Below are positions 8,899-15,829 of a stretch of DNA of 64,000 nucleotides, piece after piece. The notes under the pieces were generated by a model. The model did no database searches. It saw only the letters and a program-made list of their open reading frames with translations, and was not told the DNA's origin. The position numbers and the translations under genes are program-made. The stretch's first letter is position 1. The number at the start of each line of letters is the position of its first letter. Source of the DNA: Paraburkholderia elongata (GTDB taxonomy: Bacteria > Pseudomonadota > Gammaproteobacteria > Burkholderiales > Burkholderiaceae); the NCBI RefSeq assembly GCF_013177735.1, contig NZ_WOEZ01000044.1, positions 62,001-126,000 on the forward strand. Reading direction: 5' to 3'.

Positions 8899-8903
8899 GG
8901 ACG

Positions 8904-8917
8904 TGCATCTGATTGCG
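8904..8917 (-). repeat. Island palindrome copy 7 (diverged)
   Basis: Minus-strand CGCAATCAGATGCA, 5 bp past the stop of the 58-aa membrane protein gene. Confidence 0.45.
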
Positions 8918-8944
8918 AGGCGCGCCATTTGCGCAGGCACCGCG

Positions 8945-9116
8945 CAGACCGTTAAGTTGCCGCTCCGAGCAAATTCAAAACAGCAGCACGGGTAGCAGAG
9001 AAACGATACGCGAACCGGGGAAGACTTGTCCAGACACACACTCCGACCGCCGTCCAGGCGGCTCAGCAATCCGTTTCTATCGTCGCGTTCGACCATAAGC
9101 GCAACGAACCCGCTCG
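8945..9116 (+). repeat. Direct repeat, copy B (about 170 bp)
   Basis: Diverged copy of 8231-8400. The initiation codon of the small frame in copy A is TTG here, a shift breaks the frame, and a stop follows soon after, so this copy is probably non-functional. Confidence 0.75.
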
Positions 9117-9195
9117 TGCCGCGCGAACCATGATCCGTAGGCGGTTGGTGCACAGACAACAAAACGCCGCCATGAAAACAAAATTGGGGGACGTG

Positions 9196-9537
9196 ATGAA
9201 ACGATCTGTAGCCGTTGGATTACTGGCTGGACTGCTCGCGGGGTGTAGTACGCAAATGCAACAACAAGCGCAGCAGGACAGGGAAACCTTCGAGCAGTGC
9301 AGACGGGCGCACCCGGACACGTGGGGCGACAACTGCAACGCGGAATTGAACGTTTATTACACGTCGGCGAACGCCGCCCAAGCTGAGTCGGCCAATAACG
9401 CACAGAAAGCGAATGCGTTCGGCGCAGCCGTGCTGGGCACCGGCCTCGCTGTACTGGGCGCCGCCGCTGCAGCACAGGAGTCGCGCCAGTACTGCTGGTA
9501 CGACCGCTGGGGTCGCGAGTGGTGCCGCTATTACTGA
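9196..9537 (+). CDS. Small lipoprotein with glycine/alanine-rich centre
   Basis: 113 aa starting MKRSVAVGLLAGLLAGCSTQ, a lipoprotein signal with lipobox LLAGC. The mature protein has a Gln-rich start, two Cys in the region around CRRAHPDTWGDNC, a long Ala-rich hydrophobic stretch (FGAAVLGTGLAVLGAAAAA) that may be a second membrane segment, and an aromatic C-terminus (WYDRWGREWCRYY). The ATG at 9196 is preferred because GGGGG lies 5 bp upstream and the signal peptide begins there; in-frame ATGs at 9130 and 9172 would bury it. It resembles small envelope lipoproteins seen in Burkholderia phages and islands. Function unknown. Confidence 0.7.
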   Translation: MKRSVAVGLLAGLLAGCSTQMQQQAQQDRETFEQCRRAHPDTWGDNCNAELNVYYTSANAAQAESANNAQKANAFGAAVLGTGLAVLGAAAAAQESRQYCWYDRWGREWCRYY

Positions 9538-9546
9538 GCACGACTT

Positions 9547-9560
9547 GGCAATCAATTGCA
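9547..9560 (+). repeat. Island palindrome copy 8
   Basis: GGCAATCAATTGCA, one mismatch from the exact form, between the lipoprotein stop and the ATG at 9577. Confidence 0.7.
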
Positions 9561-9576
9561 CACACTGGGGAATGAC

Positions 9577-9729
9577 ATGAGCTATGACCCAATTGCGTCC
9601 CAGCGCGTGGAAGCTAACCGCGGTGCCAAGATAGTGCTCTATCTGGTGGCCAGATGCCTGGGCTTCGCCGTGCTGATGGGCCATCGGCCGGATGCGAATC
9701 AGGCAGACACAGGTCGTGTTGCCATTTGA
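9577..9729 (+). CDS. Small protein with one hydrophobic helix, 50 aa
   Basis: MSYDPIASQRVEANRGAKIV followed by a hydrophobic segment (LYLVARCLGFAVLM) and a polar tail. A GGGG ribosome-binding site lies 6 bp upstream, and a palindrome copy precedes that. It ends 11 bp before the next start and is probably co-translated with it. No family recognised. Confidence 0.5.
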   Translation: MSYDPIASQRVEANRGAKIVLYLVARCLGFAVLMGHRPDANQADTGRVAI

Positions 9730-9740
9730 GGGAACGGCAG

Positions 9741-9959
9741 ATGAACTTGCTAAACGTCGTCGGCACGGTGATTTTTCTGGGCATTGTGGCGCTGTCACTG
9801 TTAGCCGTGCTGGATGTATTGTCCTTGCGCCCAAGGGCAAAACATACCCGCAAACCCAGCCACACGTCGGCCGGAAAACGTCGAGGCAACATGCGCGCGA
9901 ATACTCATATGGTACGCGAAGGAGCCTTCTCAGGCGAAAAGGCCGATCGCCAGTCTTAA
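9741..9959 (+). CDS. Small membrane protein, 72 aa
   Basis: MNLLNVVGTVIFLGIVALSL plus LAVLDVLSL makes one clear transmembrane helix. A long basic, hydrophilic tail (PRAKHTRKPSHTSAGKRRG) follows and would sit in the cytoplasm. GAGGGAACGG upstream of the ATG supports the start. It probably forms a two-gene unit with the 50-aa frame, bracketed by palindrome copies at 9547 and 10026. Function unknown. Confidence 0.5.
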   Translation: MNLLNVVGTVIFLGIVALSLLAVLDVLSLRPRAKHTRKPSHTSAGKRRGNMRANTHMVREGAFSGEKADRQS

Positions 9960-10025
9960 GTGATCACGAGAAATTGACTTGAAATCTGGTGCGGTACGGG
10001 CGGCCTTGCGCCAGCCTTGTAGTCG

Positions 10026-10040
10026 TGCACTTTGATTGCA
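10026..10040 (-). repeat. Island palindrome copy 9 (1-bp insertion)
   Basis: Minus-strand TGCAATCAAAGTGCA. It lies between two genes that end toward each other (9959 and 10120). Confidence 0.65.
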
Positions 10041-10119
10041 AAGACCGCAGGGCGTCGCGTGCCCTCGTTGCCGATCGCCAGCCTTCCAAAACGAACCCAT
10101 TTCCATCCGACACGTCACT

Positions 10120-10968
10120 CTATGTCGCGATCGCGCCGCTGTCGTCGAGCGTCTTGAGGCGCCATTCCTGTGCATCCCGCAGCGCCCGAATTGCTCGGTA
10201 CAGTTCACCGTCCAACGCAGTCTGGTACTTGCAGAGTAGCTCATGATTGATCGGCGCCGACTGGCGGGAGCGCACGAAGTCTGCCACCTCGGCGATAGCA
10301 GTGCGTCGACGCACGTGCTCCATCTCGAAGCAGCAGGAATCGACTGTCTTGTTGACCCAGCCCAGCAGGTCCCGTTTGAGGGTCTGCACATACTCTGTCA
10401 CGCTGACGTTGGCCTCGTCGGCTTCCTCGCGCAACGCCGCATACATTGTAGGGGCCACTTGCTCGAAATGCGTGATGTCATTGGCCTCAAGTACCTTCCG
10501 GTCGAGGTGGTGGTATTCGCGGACTATCATTTCGCAGTATTCGAGATATTCAGCGTCGAGCCCGTCGTCGTCAGGCGGTGGCTCAAGATCGCCGTCTTCG
10601 ATCTGCTTGGGATACACAATGCCCATGGCGTTCTCGATTTGACGGCGATTGCTTTTCGCATCTAGACGACGGGCGAGTTCAATACCGGCCGTTTCCGCGC
10701 GGATCAGACGTTGCTGTCGCCACATCGTTACAGCGATGCGCTCGACGAGCACGAGTTCAAGGCTACCGCTCGGTCGCAACGACGCCTGCAATCCATCGAG
10801 CAGAAGCTGGAACTCTTCCGGGTTTTCGTCATCGAGAAACAGCCGCGCGCTCAGAACTCCATGCTTCAGGGCATTGCTACTCGCATTAGTTTTGCCTTGG
10901 GGTGTCAACGGTCCAGTGCTCTTCTGAGCGTTTTGCTGGTTGGCTGCCGCCTGCTTCGCCGTCGTCAT
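10120..10968 (-). CDS. Conserved hypothetical protein with NQQNAQKSTGP-type N-terminus
   Basis: 282 aa. The N-terminus (NQQNAQKSTGPLTPQGKTNA, then SSNALKHGVLSA) is the signature of a widespread uncharacterised bacterial family often met in mobile or variable regions. The rest is helical and charged, with an acidic stretch around EPPPDDDGLD and a C-terminal region of about 100 aa. No catalytic motif, signal peptide or membrane helix is visible. Palindrome copies flank it at 10026 and 10992, the latter 23 bp upstream of its ATG. The function is not known to me. Confidence 0.75.
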   Translation of the reverse strand: MTTAKQAAANQQNAQKSTGPLTPQGKTNASSNALKHGVLSARLFLDDENPEEFQLLLDGLQASLRPSGSLELVLVERIAVTMWRQQRLIRAETAGIELARRLDAKSNRRQIENAMGIVYPKQIEDGDLEPPPDDDGLDAEYLEYCEMIVREYHHLDRKVLEANDITHFEQVAPTMYAALREEADEANVSVTEYVQTLKRDLLGWVNKTVDSCCFEMEHVRRRTAIAEVADFVRSRQSAPINHELLCKYQTALDGELYRAIRALRDAQEWRLKTLDDSGAIAT

Positions 10969-10991
10969 CTGGTATCACCATTTCGGAGTTG

Positions 10992-11005
10992 TGCACTTGA
11001 TTGCA
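10992..11005 (-). repeat. Island palindrome copy 10
   Basis: Minus-strand TGCAATCAAGTGCA, upstream of the gene starting at 10968. Identical in sequence to the plus-strand copy at 11186. Confidence 0.75.
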
Positions 11006-11185
11006 AAGCTTCGCCGGTTCCTCATCGTTGCCTTCCGACCGTTGCGTACTGATCGGTTCGCTTACTAACACGGCTGGCCATTTGTTGATTGCGGGTCACT
11101 TCACCCTACCGGATGAAAAGCCTCTGAACAAGCCAGGTGACGGTAATGACGCTTGCAACTCTGCAGTGTCGCGTAACCGCGCTTT

Positions 11186-11199
11186 TGCAATCAAGTGCA
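11186..11199 (+). repeat. Island palindrome copy 11
   Basis: TGCAATCAAGTGCA on the plus strand. The ACGCTGC that follows also follows the copy at 7564. Confidence 0.75.
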
Positions 11200-11279
11200 A
11201 CGCTGCCGGGACAGTCGAGGTGCGTTCGGTAGGAGACCGCGCATAAGCGCGCGTTCAGTGTCGCTCACGGGATGCCGGG

Positions 11280-12215
11280 TTAGAAGTTATACGGCAGTCC
11301 GCCCAAGTCCGGAAAAAAATGCCTGAACATTTTCAGCAAAATCGGCCAGGCATCGTGTGACTTCCATTGCGAGATGCAACGCGATGGCAAAGCCTCAACC
11401 ATATGCTTTCGGGCGGGAAGGTTGAACCCGGCCAGCGTGCCTTCTTGCTCGATTTGCTCGTACAGTCCTTTTCCCTTGTAGACGAGGCAGAAATCCTCCA
11501 GCGCCTTAGGCGAGAGAATGAACACGGATCCGGTCAGCGGGTCTTTCAACTTGCCCTCCGCTAAATCTCGCAGAGTCATCGACTCGAGGATCAAGCGTGC
11601 CTCCACGCGCGTCAGGGCGTGAGGGATCGTTGTCTTAGTTGTATCGAGGAGGTGTTGCCGCTTGTCGTACACGGCGAGCGAAAACCTGTTGGTCCGCGTT
11701 CCGAGATAGATCGTCACAGAAGTCTTGCCCGCGTAGTTTTTACGGAAGATCTTTCGCGACGTGACCGGTATGACGCCGTGGATGTCGACGCCGATGAGGT
11801 CAATATACAGTTCAATCTTTTTAACGATAGCGTTTTGAAAGAGCCAATTGAGTGATTGATCAAAACAAGAGAACACGCATAGTTCAACCCAAAACCAGTC
11901 ATCCGCGTTCAGTTTGCTCGGGTTAAACACCAGATGAACATAGGGGTGGCCGCCATATACGCCAACCACCAGAGTCAGAATGCGCTTCTTGTCTGCGTTG
12001 CGCAAACGAGCCACCCAGATCGCGCCGCTGCTTTTCTGATGATGCTTTATGCGCAGATCTGGGCCCTCTATGGCTTTCAGGCTGTCCCGGACACCGAGCA
12101 TCATAGCGAAGCCTTGTTTGCAGTCAGCACATTTCGGTGAAAGCACGACCTTATCAATGCCGACGAATACGTCTTCTGATACTTGGAATTCCTTGATAAG
12201 CTCTTGATATAGCAT
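11280..12215 (-). CDS. Rep-like replication initiation protein (probable)
   Basis: 311 aa from the ATG at 12215. The central part carries IELYIDLIGVDIHG, TIYLGTRTNRFSLAVYDKRQ and a following TRVEARL, the order seen in replication initiation factors of the Rep_trans/RstA kind found in filamentous phages and small integrative elements. Members nick or melt a replication origin. An early C-x2-C pair (KCADCKQG) may bind metal. The frame is open upstream to 12485, but that part is low-complexity and overlaps the alpA gene, so the internal ATG is preferred. Its position beside alpA and integrase fits an element that replicates after excision. The family assignment is by motif recall, so confidence is moderate. 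Confidence 0.55.
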   Translation of the reverse strand: MLYQELIKEFQVSEDVFVGIDKVVLSPKCADCKQGFAMMLGVRDSLKAIEGPDLRIKHHQKSSGAIWVARLRNADKKRILTLVVGVYGGHPYVHLVFNPSKLNADDWFWVELCVFSCFDQSLNWLFQNAIVKKIELYIDLIGVDIHGVIPVTSRKIFRKNYAGKTSVTIYLGTRTNRFSLAVYDKRQHLLDTTKTTIPHALTRVEARLILESMTLRDLAEGKLKDPLTGSVFILSPKALEDFCLVYKGKGLYEQIEQEGTLAGFNLPARKHMVEALPSRCISQWKSHDAWPILLKMFRHFFPDLGGLPYNF

Positions 12216-12355
12216 GATTTCTTTAACCCACCTTGGTTCATTAAACCTCGGAGCCGCGCCGGACGACTGAGGCCGTCGTGCGAGCCAGAGCAGGGACGCG
12301 GGCCGGGTTCCTTCTTGACTAAGTCTTGAGCAAGGGACTGCATCCAATTGAACGT

Positions 12356-12370
12356 TGCAATTCGGTTGCA
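12356..12370 (+). repeat. Island palindrome copy 12 (diverged)
   Basis: TGCAATTCGGTTGCA, same arms but a different centre, about 140 bp upstream of the Rep-like start. This is the weakest member of the family. Confidence 0.35.
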
Positions 12371-12375
12371 GCGGA

Positions 12376-12666
12376 CTACTTGATTTGCAAGAACTCGCGT
12401 ACGATTTCGGCACGCCAATACGGGCGTGGATCGTACCCACAAGGCTTGGGCACGCGGCCAATACGTAGTCGAGCGTAGAACGCACTCGCGCTCAGTTCAC
12501 CCAACAGCATAAGGAAATGCGCGACGCGAATTCGTGCATCAGGAATGTCGAGCGAAGGTGGCGTTTTCGGTTTCTGGTGGCCGTTGACGCGCTTCTTCAA
12601 CTTGGAAGTAGTCGCAACTGCGACAGATGCCGAGGTGGCGGTGGATTTGGAGAAGGTGACAGTCAT
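12376..12666 (-). CDS. AlpA-like excisionase/regulator
   Basis: 96 aa. After a basic, Ser/Thr-rich N-terminal arm of about 40 aa, the segment IRVAHFLMLLGELSASAFYA plus RLRIGRVPKPCGYDPRPYWR forms the winged-helix layout of AlpA/MerR-type excision regulators: first helix, recognition helix, then a wing with a Tyr/Trp. Such proteins activate integrase expression or act as recombination directionality factors. The ATG at 12666 is spaced correctly behind AGAGGA; a GTG three bases upstream is possible. It sits between the Rep-like gene and the integrase, as in many tRNA-integrated elements. Confidence 0.75.
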   Translation of the reverse strand: MTVTFSKSTATSASVAVATTSKLKKRVNGHQKPKTPPSLDIPDARIRVAHFLMLLGELSASAFYARLRIGRVPKPCGYDPRPYWRAEIVREFLQIK

Positions 12667-12669
12667 CAC

Positions 12670-12959
12670 GCATCCTCTACATGAGGCGCGCGCAAAGGCC
12701 GCGCCGGTCGGTTAATTCAACCGGCGATAACTCGCAATAGGGTGAGCAGCGCCGGAACCTTCGCGTTTGCCAAACGCACATCTAGCGAGGGCCGAAGGTT
12801 CCGTATGCGCTAACGGTCCGGACCGAACCGCCTTCTTGCATCCGGCGAGGATGACCAAGAGAAACACGGGCGTCGTGACCAAACTATCGGTGAGACATGT
12901 CAGCGAGCCAACATGTGAGATCACTATAAAATATCTTCGCGCAGGATGCAACCGCAGGG
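12670..12959. other. Intergenic region between alpA and the integrase stop
   Basis: Overlapping short frames on both strands look spurious. It contains a minus-strand promoter candidate and two ACATGT boxes. Confidence 0.4.
12895..12951 (-). promoter_or_regulatory. Candidate alpA promoter with paired ACATGT boxes
   Basis: On the minus strand TTGCAT (12951-12946) and TATAGT (12928-12923) are separated by 17 bp. Just downstream are two ACATGT hexamers (12911-12916 and 12895-12900), 16 bp apart start to start, which could be an operator. The -35 match is weak, and the leader to alpA would be about 250 nt. Confidence 0.35.
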
Positions 12960-14285
12960 TCAACTAGCAGATGCGGACATCGGCAGCACAATGACGTTGT
13001 CGGTCGTCAATGCGCTCAACCTCTCGCCAAGCCGCGCCCATGCCTCGCGCTTTTCCGGGCCGTAGTCATGCCGCTGATACACCCGCGCCATCCGGTTCTG
13101 CTCGCGGTGGTTCAGGCAGGCTTCGATTACGGCGGGCTGCACGCCAACTGCTTGCATAAGGGTTGCCGCCGTACGCCGTAGGTCGTGCGGGGTCCACTTC
13201 TCATCGCCGAGCACGAGTGCGTTCGCGTGCTGGGTCGTACGTTTCGAATGCGCGGCGCGGTCATAAAACCGCAGTTGTCGGTCGCTGATCTGTTTCGTGA
13301 TGGACTTCACGTCGATATGGTTGTCTCCCTTCGATGAAGGCATGAGCCATACCTTGTTGCTTGATAGTTCCATCAATGCCCGCATATTCATCAGCGCGAA
13401 AGGCGACAGGTGGATCACGTGTGTGTCGTCGTTCTTCGCGTTCGAGGCCGGGATGCGCCACGTCGCGGCGCTCAGGTCGATATCGGCTTTACGGGCTTTG
13501 ATGAGTTCGCCGACTCGCGCATTGGTTGCCAGTAGCGCCATGACGGCGTGCTGCGTGCTATCGAGTAGATCGGCGGCTTTGAGCGCAGCGGGGAGGGCAC
13601 GCAGTTCCTTATCGGACAGTGTACGTTCCCGTTCTTCATTTGGACCCCCGACATGCTTTTTCTCGATGCCGCTCGTGGGGTCAACGGCGACGATCTCGCG
13701 CACGAGCGCGTAACCGAGCATTTGCCGTAGTTCGGCCAGCAGTCGATTCGCCAGTCTCGGCGCACCACGCGCTTTCACGGCGTCGAGGATTTTCATCAAG
13801 TCAGCGCGCCTGATGTCGTCGGCATAGCGCTCGCCGATGGCGGGCAGCACGTCCTTTTCGAGTCCGCGTATGGTTTCCTTGCCGCCGTCCTTGCGCCCCC
13901 CGAGGTCGGACACTGCCCACTGTGCGAATAGCGCGCGTACCGTCAGTCGAGCGTCTTGTTTTGCTTGCTCAGCCTTGCGCGTGGCTTCTGCGGCTTCACG
14001 TTCGCGCTTGTCAGCTTCGCGCTGCTCGATTGGGTCGAGACCCTGGCGAACAAGGTCGCGGGCCTTGTTGCGCGCTTCTCGAATTTCCGTTAGCGGCGTG
14101 GCGGGCCACGTACCGCATGCAATTTCGCGCCGTTTGGTGCCCACGCGGTATTGATACCAAAAACTCGCGCTCACGCCGTCACCGGCTTTGCGCACCTTGC
14201 CCCATAGCCCGTCTCCGTCACGAAGCACCTTGCCGATGTCCGCTGGTTTGAGCGCCTGCAACTGCTTGACGGTAAGCTTCGCCAT
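12960..14285 (-). CDS. P4-type tyrosine recombinase (integrase)
   Basis: 441 aa from MAKLTVKQ. The N-terminal part (about 1-90) is the DUF4102 arm-binding domain (GDGLWGKVRKAG, FWYQYRVGTKRREIACGTWP). A core-binding SAM-like region and the catalytic domain follow: Arg in ATNARVGEL, HDLRRTAATLM with the second Arg, His in EACLNHREQN, and the nucleophilic Tyr probably that of MARVYQRHDYG. The protein is full length and appears intact. It should integrate and excise the element at the tRNA-Pro(GGG) 3' end found 160 bp beyond its start. Upstream in-frame codons exist to 14315, but the chosen ATG aligns with the family start. Confidence 0.92.
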   Translation of the reverse strand: MAKLTVKQLQALKPADIGKVLRDGDGLWGKVRKAGDGVSASFWYQYRVGTKRREIACGTWPATPLTEIREARNKARDLVRQGLDPIEQREADKREREAAEATRKAEQAKQDARLTVRALFAQWAVSDLGGRKDGGKETIRGLEKDVLPAIGERYADDIRRADLMKILDAVKARGAPRLANRLLAELRQMLGYALVREIVAVDPTSGIEKKHVGGPNEERERTLSDKELRALPAALKAADLLDSTQHAVMALLATNARVGELIKARKADIDLSAATWRIPASNAKNDDTHVIHLSPFALMNMRALMELSSNKVWLMPSSKGDNHIDVKSITKQISDRQLRFYDRAAHSKRTTQHANALVLGDEKWTPHDLRRTAATLMQAVGVQPAVIEACLNHREQNRMARVYQRHDYGPEKREAWARLGERLSALTTDNVIVLPMSASAS

Positions 14286-14445
14286 GTTCTTTGACCCCGA
14301 CGTTGACCCCGACAAAAATCGGAGTTACAACAGGATGAATTAGGTATGAGACCGGATGCGCAATACCATTATAGCCTTACGTGGAGGGGTTTTTGGGGCA
14401 ATGAGCAGGATGCTTCGAGATGCGATGGGACGATGGAATACCTTT

Positions 14446-14494
<49 letters not shown>

Positions 14495-14498
14495 AATC

Positions 14499-14535
14499 AA
14501 GGCCTTACAAGCAATGCTTGTAAGGCCTTTTTCGT
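14499..14535 (+). terminator. Strong rho-independent terminator after the tRNA fragment
   Basis: A perfect 14-bp stem (AAGGCCTTACAAGC with GCTTGTAAGGCCTT), a 3-nt loop and a T-rich tail. It belonged to the tRNA-Pro gene. It is nearly symmetrical and could also end transcription of the MarR gene arriving on the minus strand. Confidence 0.9.
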
Positions 14536-14604
14536 TTTGGGGCGGATTTTGCCCCGCTGGCACACCGTGTACAGGTGATTGTCAGTGTGCAGAGACGAGT
14601 GCGA

Positions 14605-15285
14605 TTATCCGTGGTTGGCTCGTGAGCGCTGGCTGCCTTTGGCTCGAGACTTCGACGAAGTATCGTCAGGCCCTTCAAGGCTCGGTAGTACCAATTCCTC
14701 CATCAATGCCAGTGTCCGCAGACAAAACTCATTGCCAGCAGCTCGTTCCGCGTCTGAAAAGTGTGCAATCGCAGGCGCGATCGACGACTCTTTCGCAAGC
14801 TTGACTATCGCCTTATCAACGATGTCCAGGCCTTTCTTGGTCAGATGGACGATGAATCCGCCGCCGTGACTTGGGTCAGGCTGACGTTCCACCATGCCGA
14901 GGCTCGCGAGACGGTCGATCTTTTTGGTAATTGCGCCCGAGGTAACGAGTAGCGCTCGATACAAGTCTGTCGGGCGCTTTGCGTATGGGTGACCGCTGCG
15001 GCGTAGTGCCAGCAGCACACGCATGTCCGACCCGCTAATACCCCATAGGCTCTGGCACATTTTGTCGAACGCCTGTTCTACGAGCGTGCCGAGTCGCATG
15101 AAATAGATCGCGAGAAGGAAGTTGGAGAGATCGAGTTCGCTGTGTTCACGTTGCCACTGCAGCGTGATGAACTCAATGAGGCTGCTACCAGGAAGATTCG
15201 ATTTCCTGGCGGGCACTGACTGCTCCACTACCGCATTCTTGCGGGTTCGGGTAGACGCGGGTCGCTTTGCGGCGGCGATGCTCAT
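14605..15285 (-). CDS. MarR-family transcriptional regulator
   Basis: 226 aa. An N-terminal basic extension of about 45 aa precedes a MarR winged helix-turn-helix: dimerisation helix (LSNFLLAIYFMRLG), then SDMRVLLALRRSG, recognition region (ALLVTSGAITKKIDRLASLG) and wing (VERQPDPSHGGGFIVHLT). MarR proteins usually repress catabolic or efflux genes and are released by an aromatic ligand. It is the nearest regulator to the Rieske oxygenase operon, the first gene after the island boundary, and transcribed in the same direction as that operon. The ATG at 15285 is chosen from the family start. An ACTTCC-CT-GGAAGT inverted repeat 8 bp upstream suggests autoregulation. Confidence 0.85.
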   Translation of the reverse strand: MSIAAAKRPASTRTRKNAVVEQSVPARKSNLPGSSLIEFITLQWQREHSELDLSNFLLAIYFMRLGTLVEQAFDKMCQSLWGISGSDMRVLLALRRSGHPYAKRPTDLYRALLVTSGAITKKIDRLASLGMVERQPDPSHGGGFIVHLTKKGLDIVDKAIVKLAKESSIAPAIAHFSDAERAAGNEFCLRTLALMEELVLPSLEGPDDTSSKSRAKGSQRSRANHG

Positions 15286-15292
15286 CTCGATG

Positions 15293-15306
15293 ACTTCCCT
15301 GGAAGT
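15293..15306. promoter_or_regulatory. Candidate MarR operator in front of its own gene
   Basis: ACTTCC-CT-GGAAGT, an inverted repeat just upstream of the MarR start codon. It shares CTTCC-N2-GGAAG with the palindrome at 20927-20942 in the divergent promoter of the oxygenase operon. CAATTGTA also occurs twice further upstream (15322 and 15357) and could be an alternative site. Confidence 0.45.
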
Positions 15307-15404
15307 ATGTTCACTCCCGGCCAATTGTAGTGGGACCGGCTCAATACGGCCGTGCACAATTGTACGTAGAATTTCCGACGACGCGTCAAAGATCAGGAGC
15401 GTCG

Positions 15405-15821
15405 CTATACCGCTTGCACCGCGTTGCGCAAGGTGTCGGCTATCTGGCCGGCGAGGAACGGCGAGAGCTTCCAGGTTGTGGGCGTCACACCGTGATCCAG
15501 TGCATACGTGCGAAATTGTCGGCATACCGCGTCGAAGCTGTCGCGACTACCCATCAGCCATCCCCCGCCGTGAAAGGCCATCGTGACCCCTATGGCGCCT
15601 TTCGGACGGCAGATGCGTACGGGGATTCCGGCGTCGAGACCCGGAATGACGAGATCGAAAACCTTGTCGATACGGGGGGCCGGCGCCCGTGCGGCAGTGC
15701 GTGCGGAGATGCCTGCGCGCGCCTCCTCGGGGCTCACCTCTGCCATGCTCGGTTTCGTTGCGGCATTTGCAGCGATAGCTCGAAGCGACGGGTGGATGTG
15801 GTCTTGAGCGGAAGAAGACAT
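15405..15821 (-). pseudogene. Truncated alpha/beta hydrolase
   Basis: 138 codons. The first 100 or so match the N-terminus of HSL-family alpha/beta hydrolases up to the oxyanion-hole motif HGGGW (VTMAFHGGGWLMGSRDSFDA). The homology then stops at about CRQF and a short unrelated tail follows. The nucleophile elbow (GxSxG) and the acid and His of the triad are missing, and normal members have about 300 residues. An internal deletion or 3' truncation is the simplest reading. It lies 8 bp after the SDR gene and was presumably the last gene of the oxygenase operon. Confidence 0.65.
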
Positions 15822-15829
15822 CGTCGATT

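Larger units (their letters stand above)
10969..11279. other. Intergenic region with two palindrome copies
   Basis: Lies between the start of the conserved unknown gene and the stop of the Rep-like gene. It holds copies at 10992 and 11186 that share the sequence TGCAATCAAGTGCA in opposite orientations, and no supported gene. Confidence 0.5.

Noticed and set aside
10120..11199. Gene flanked by palindromes read as an integron cassette
   Set aside because: The repeats lack the attC core sites and length, and the recombinase present is a P4-type integrase, not IntI.
4826..12370. CRISPR array
   Set aside because: The repeats are only 14-15 bp, irregularly spaced by hundreds of bases, in both orientations, and no cas gene is present.
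12712..12967. Opposing 83- and 66-codon frames between alpA and the integrase
   Set aside because: They overlap each other on opposite strands and cover the candidate alpA promoter. No start signal or family resemblance.
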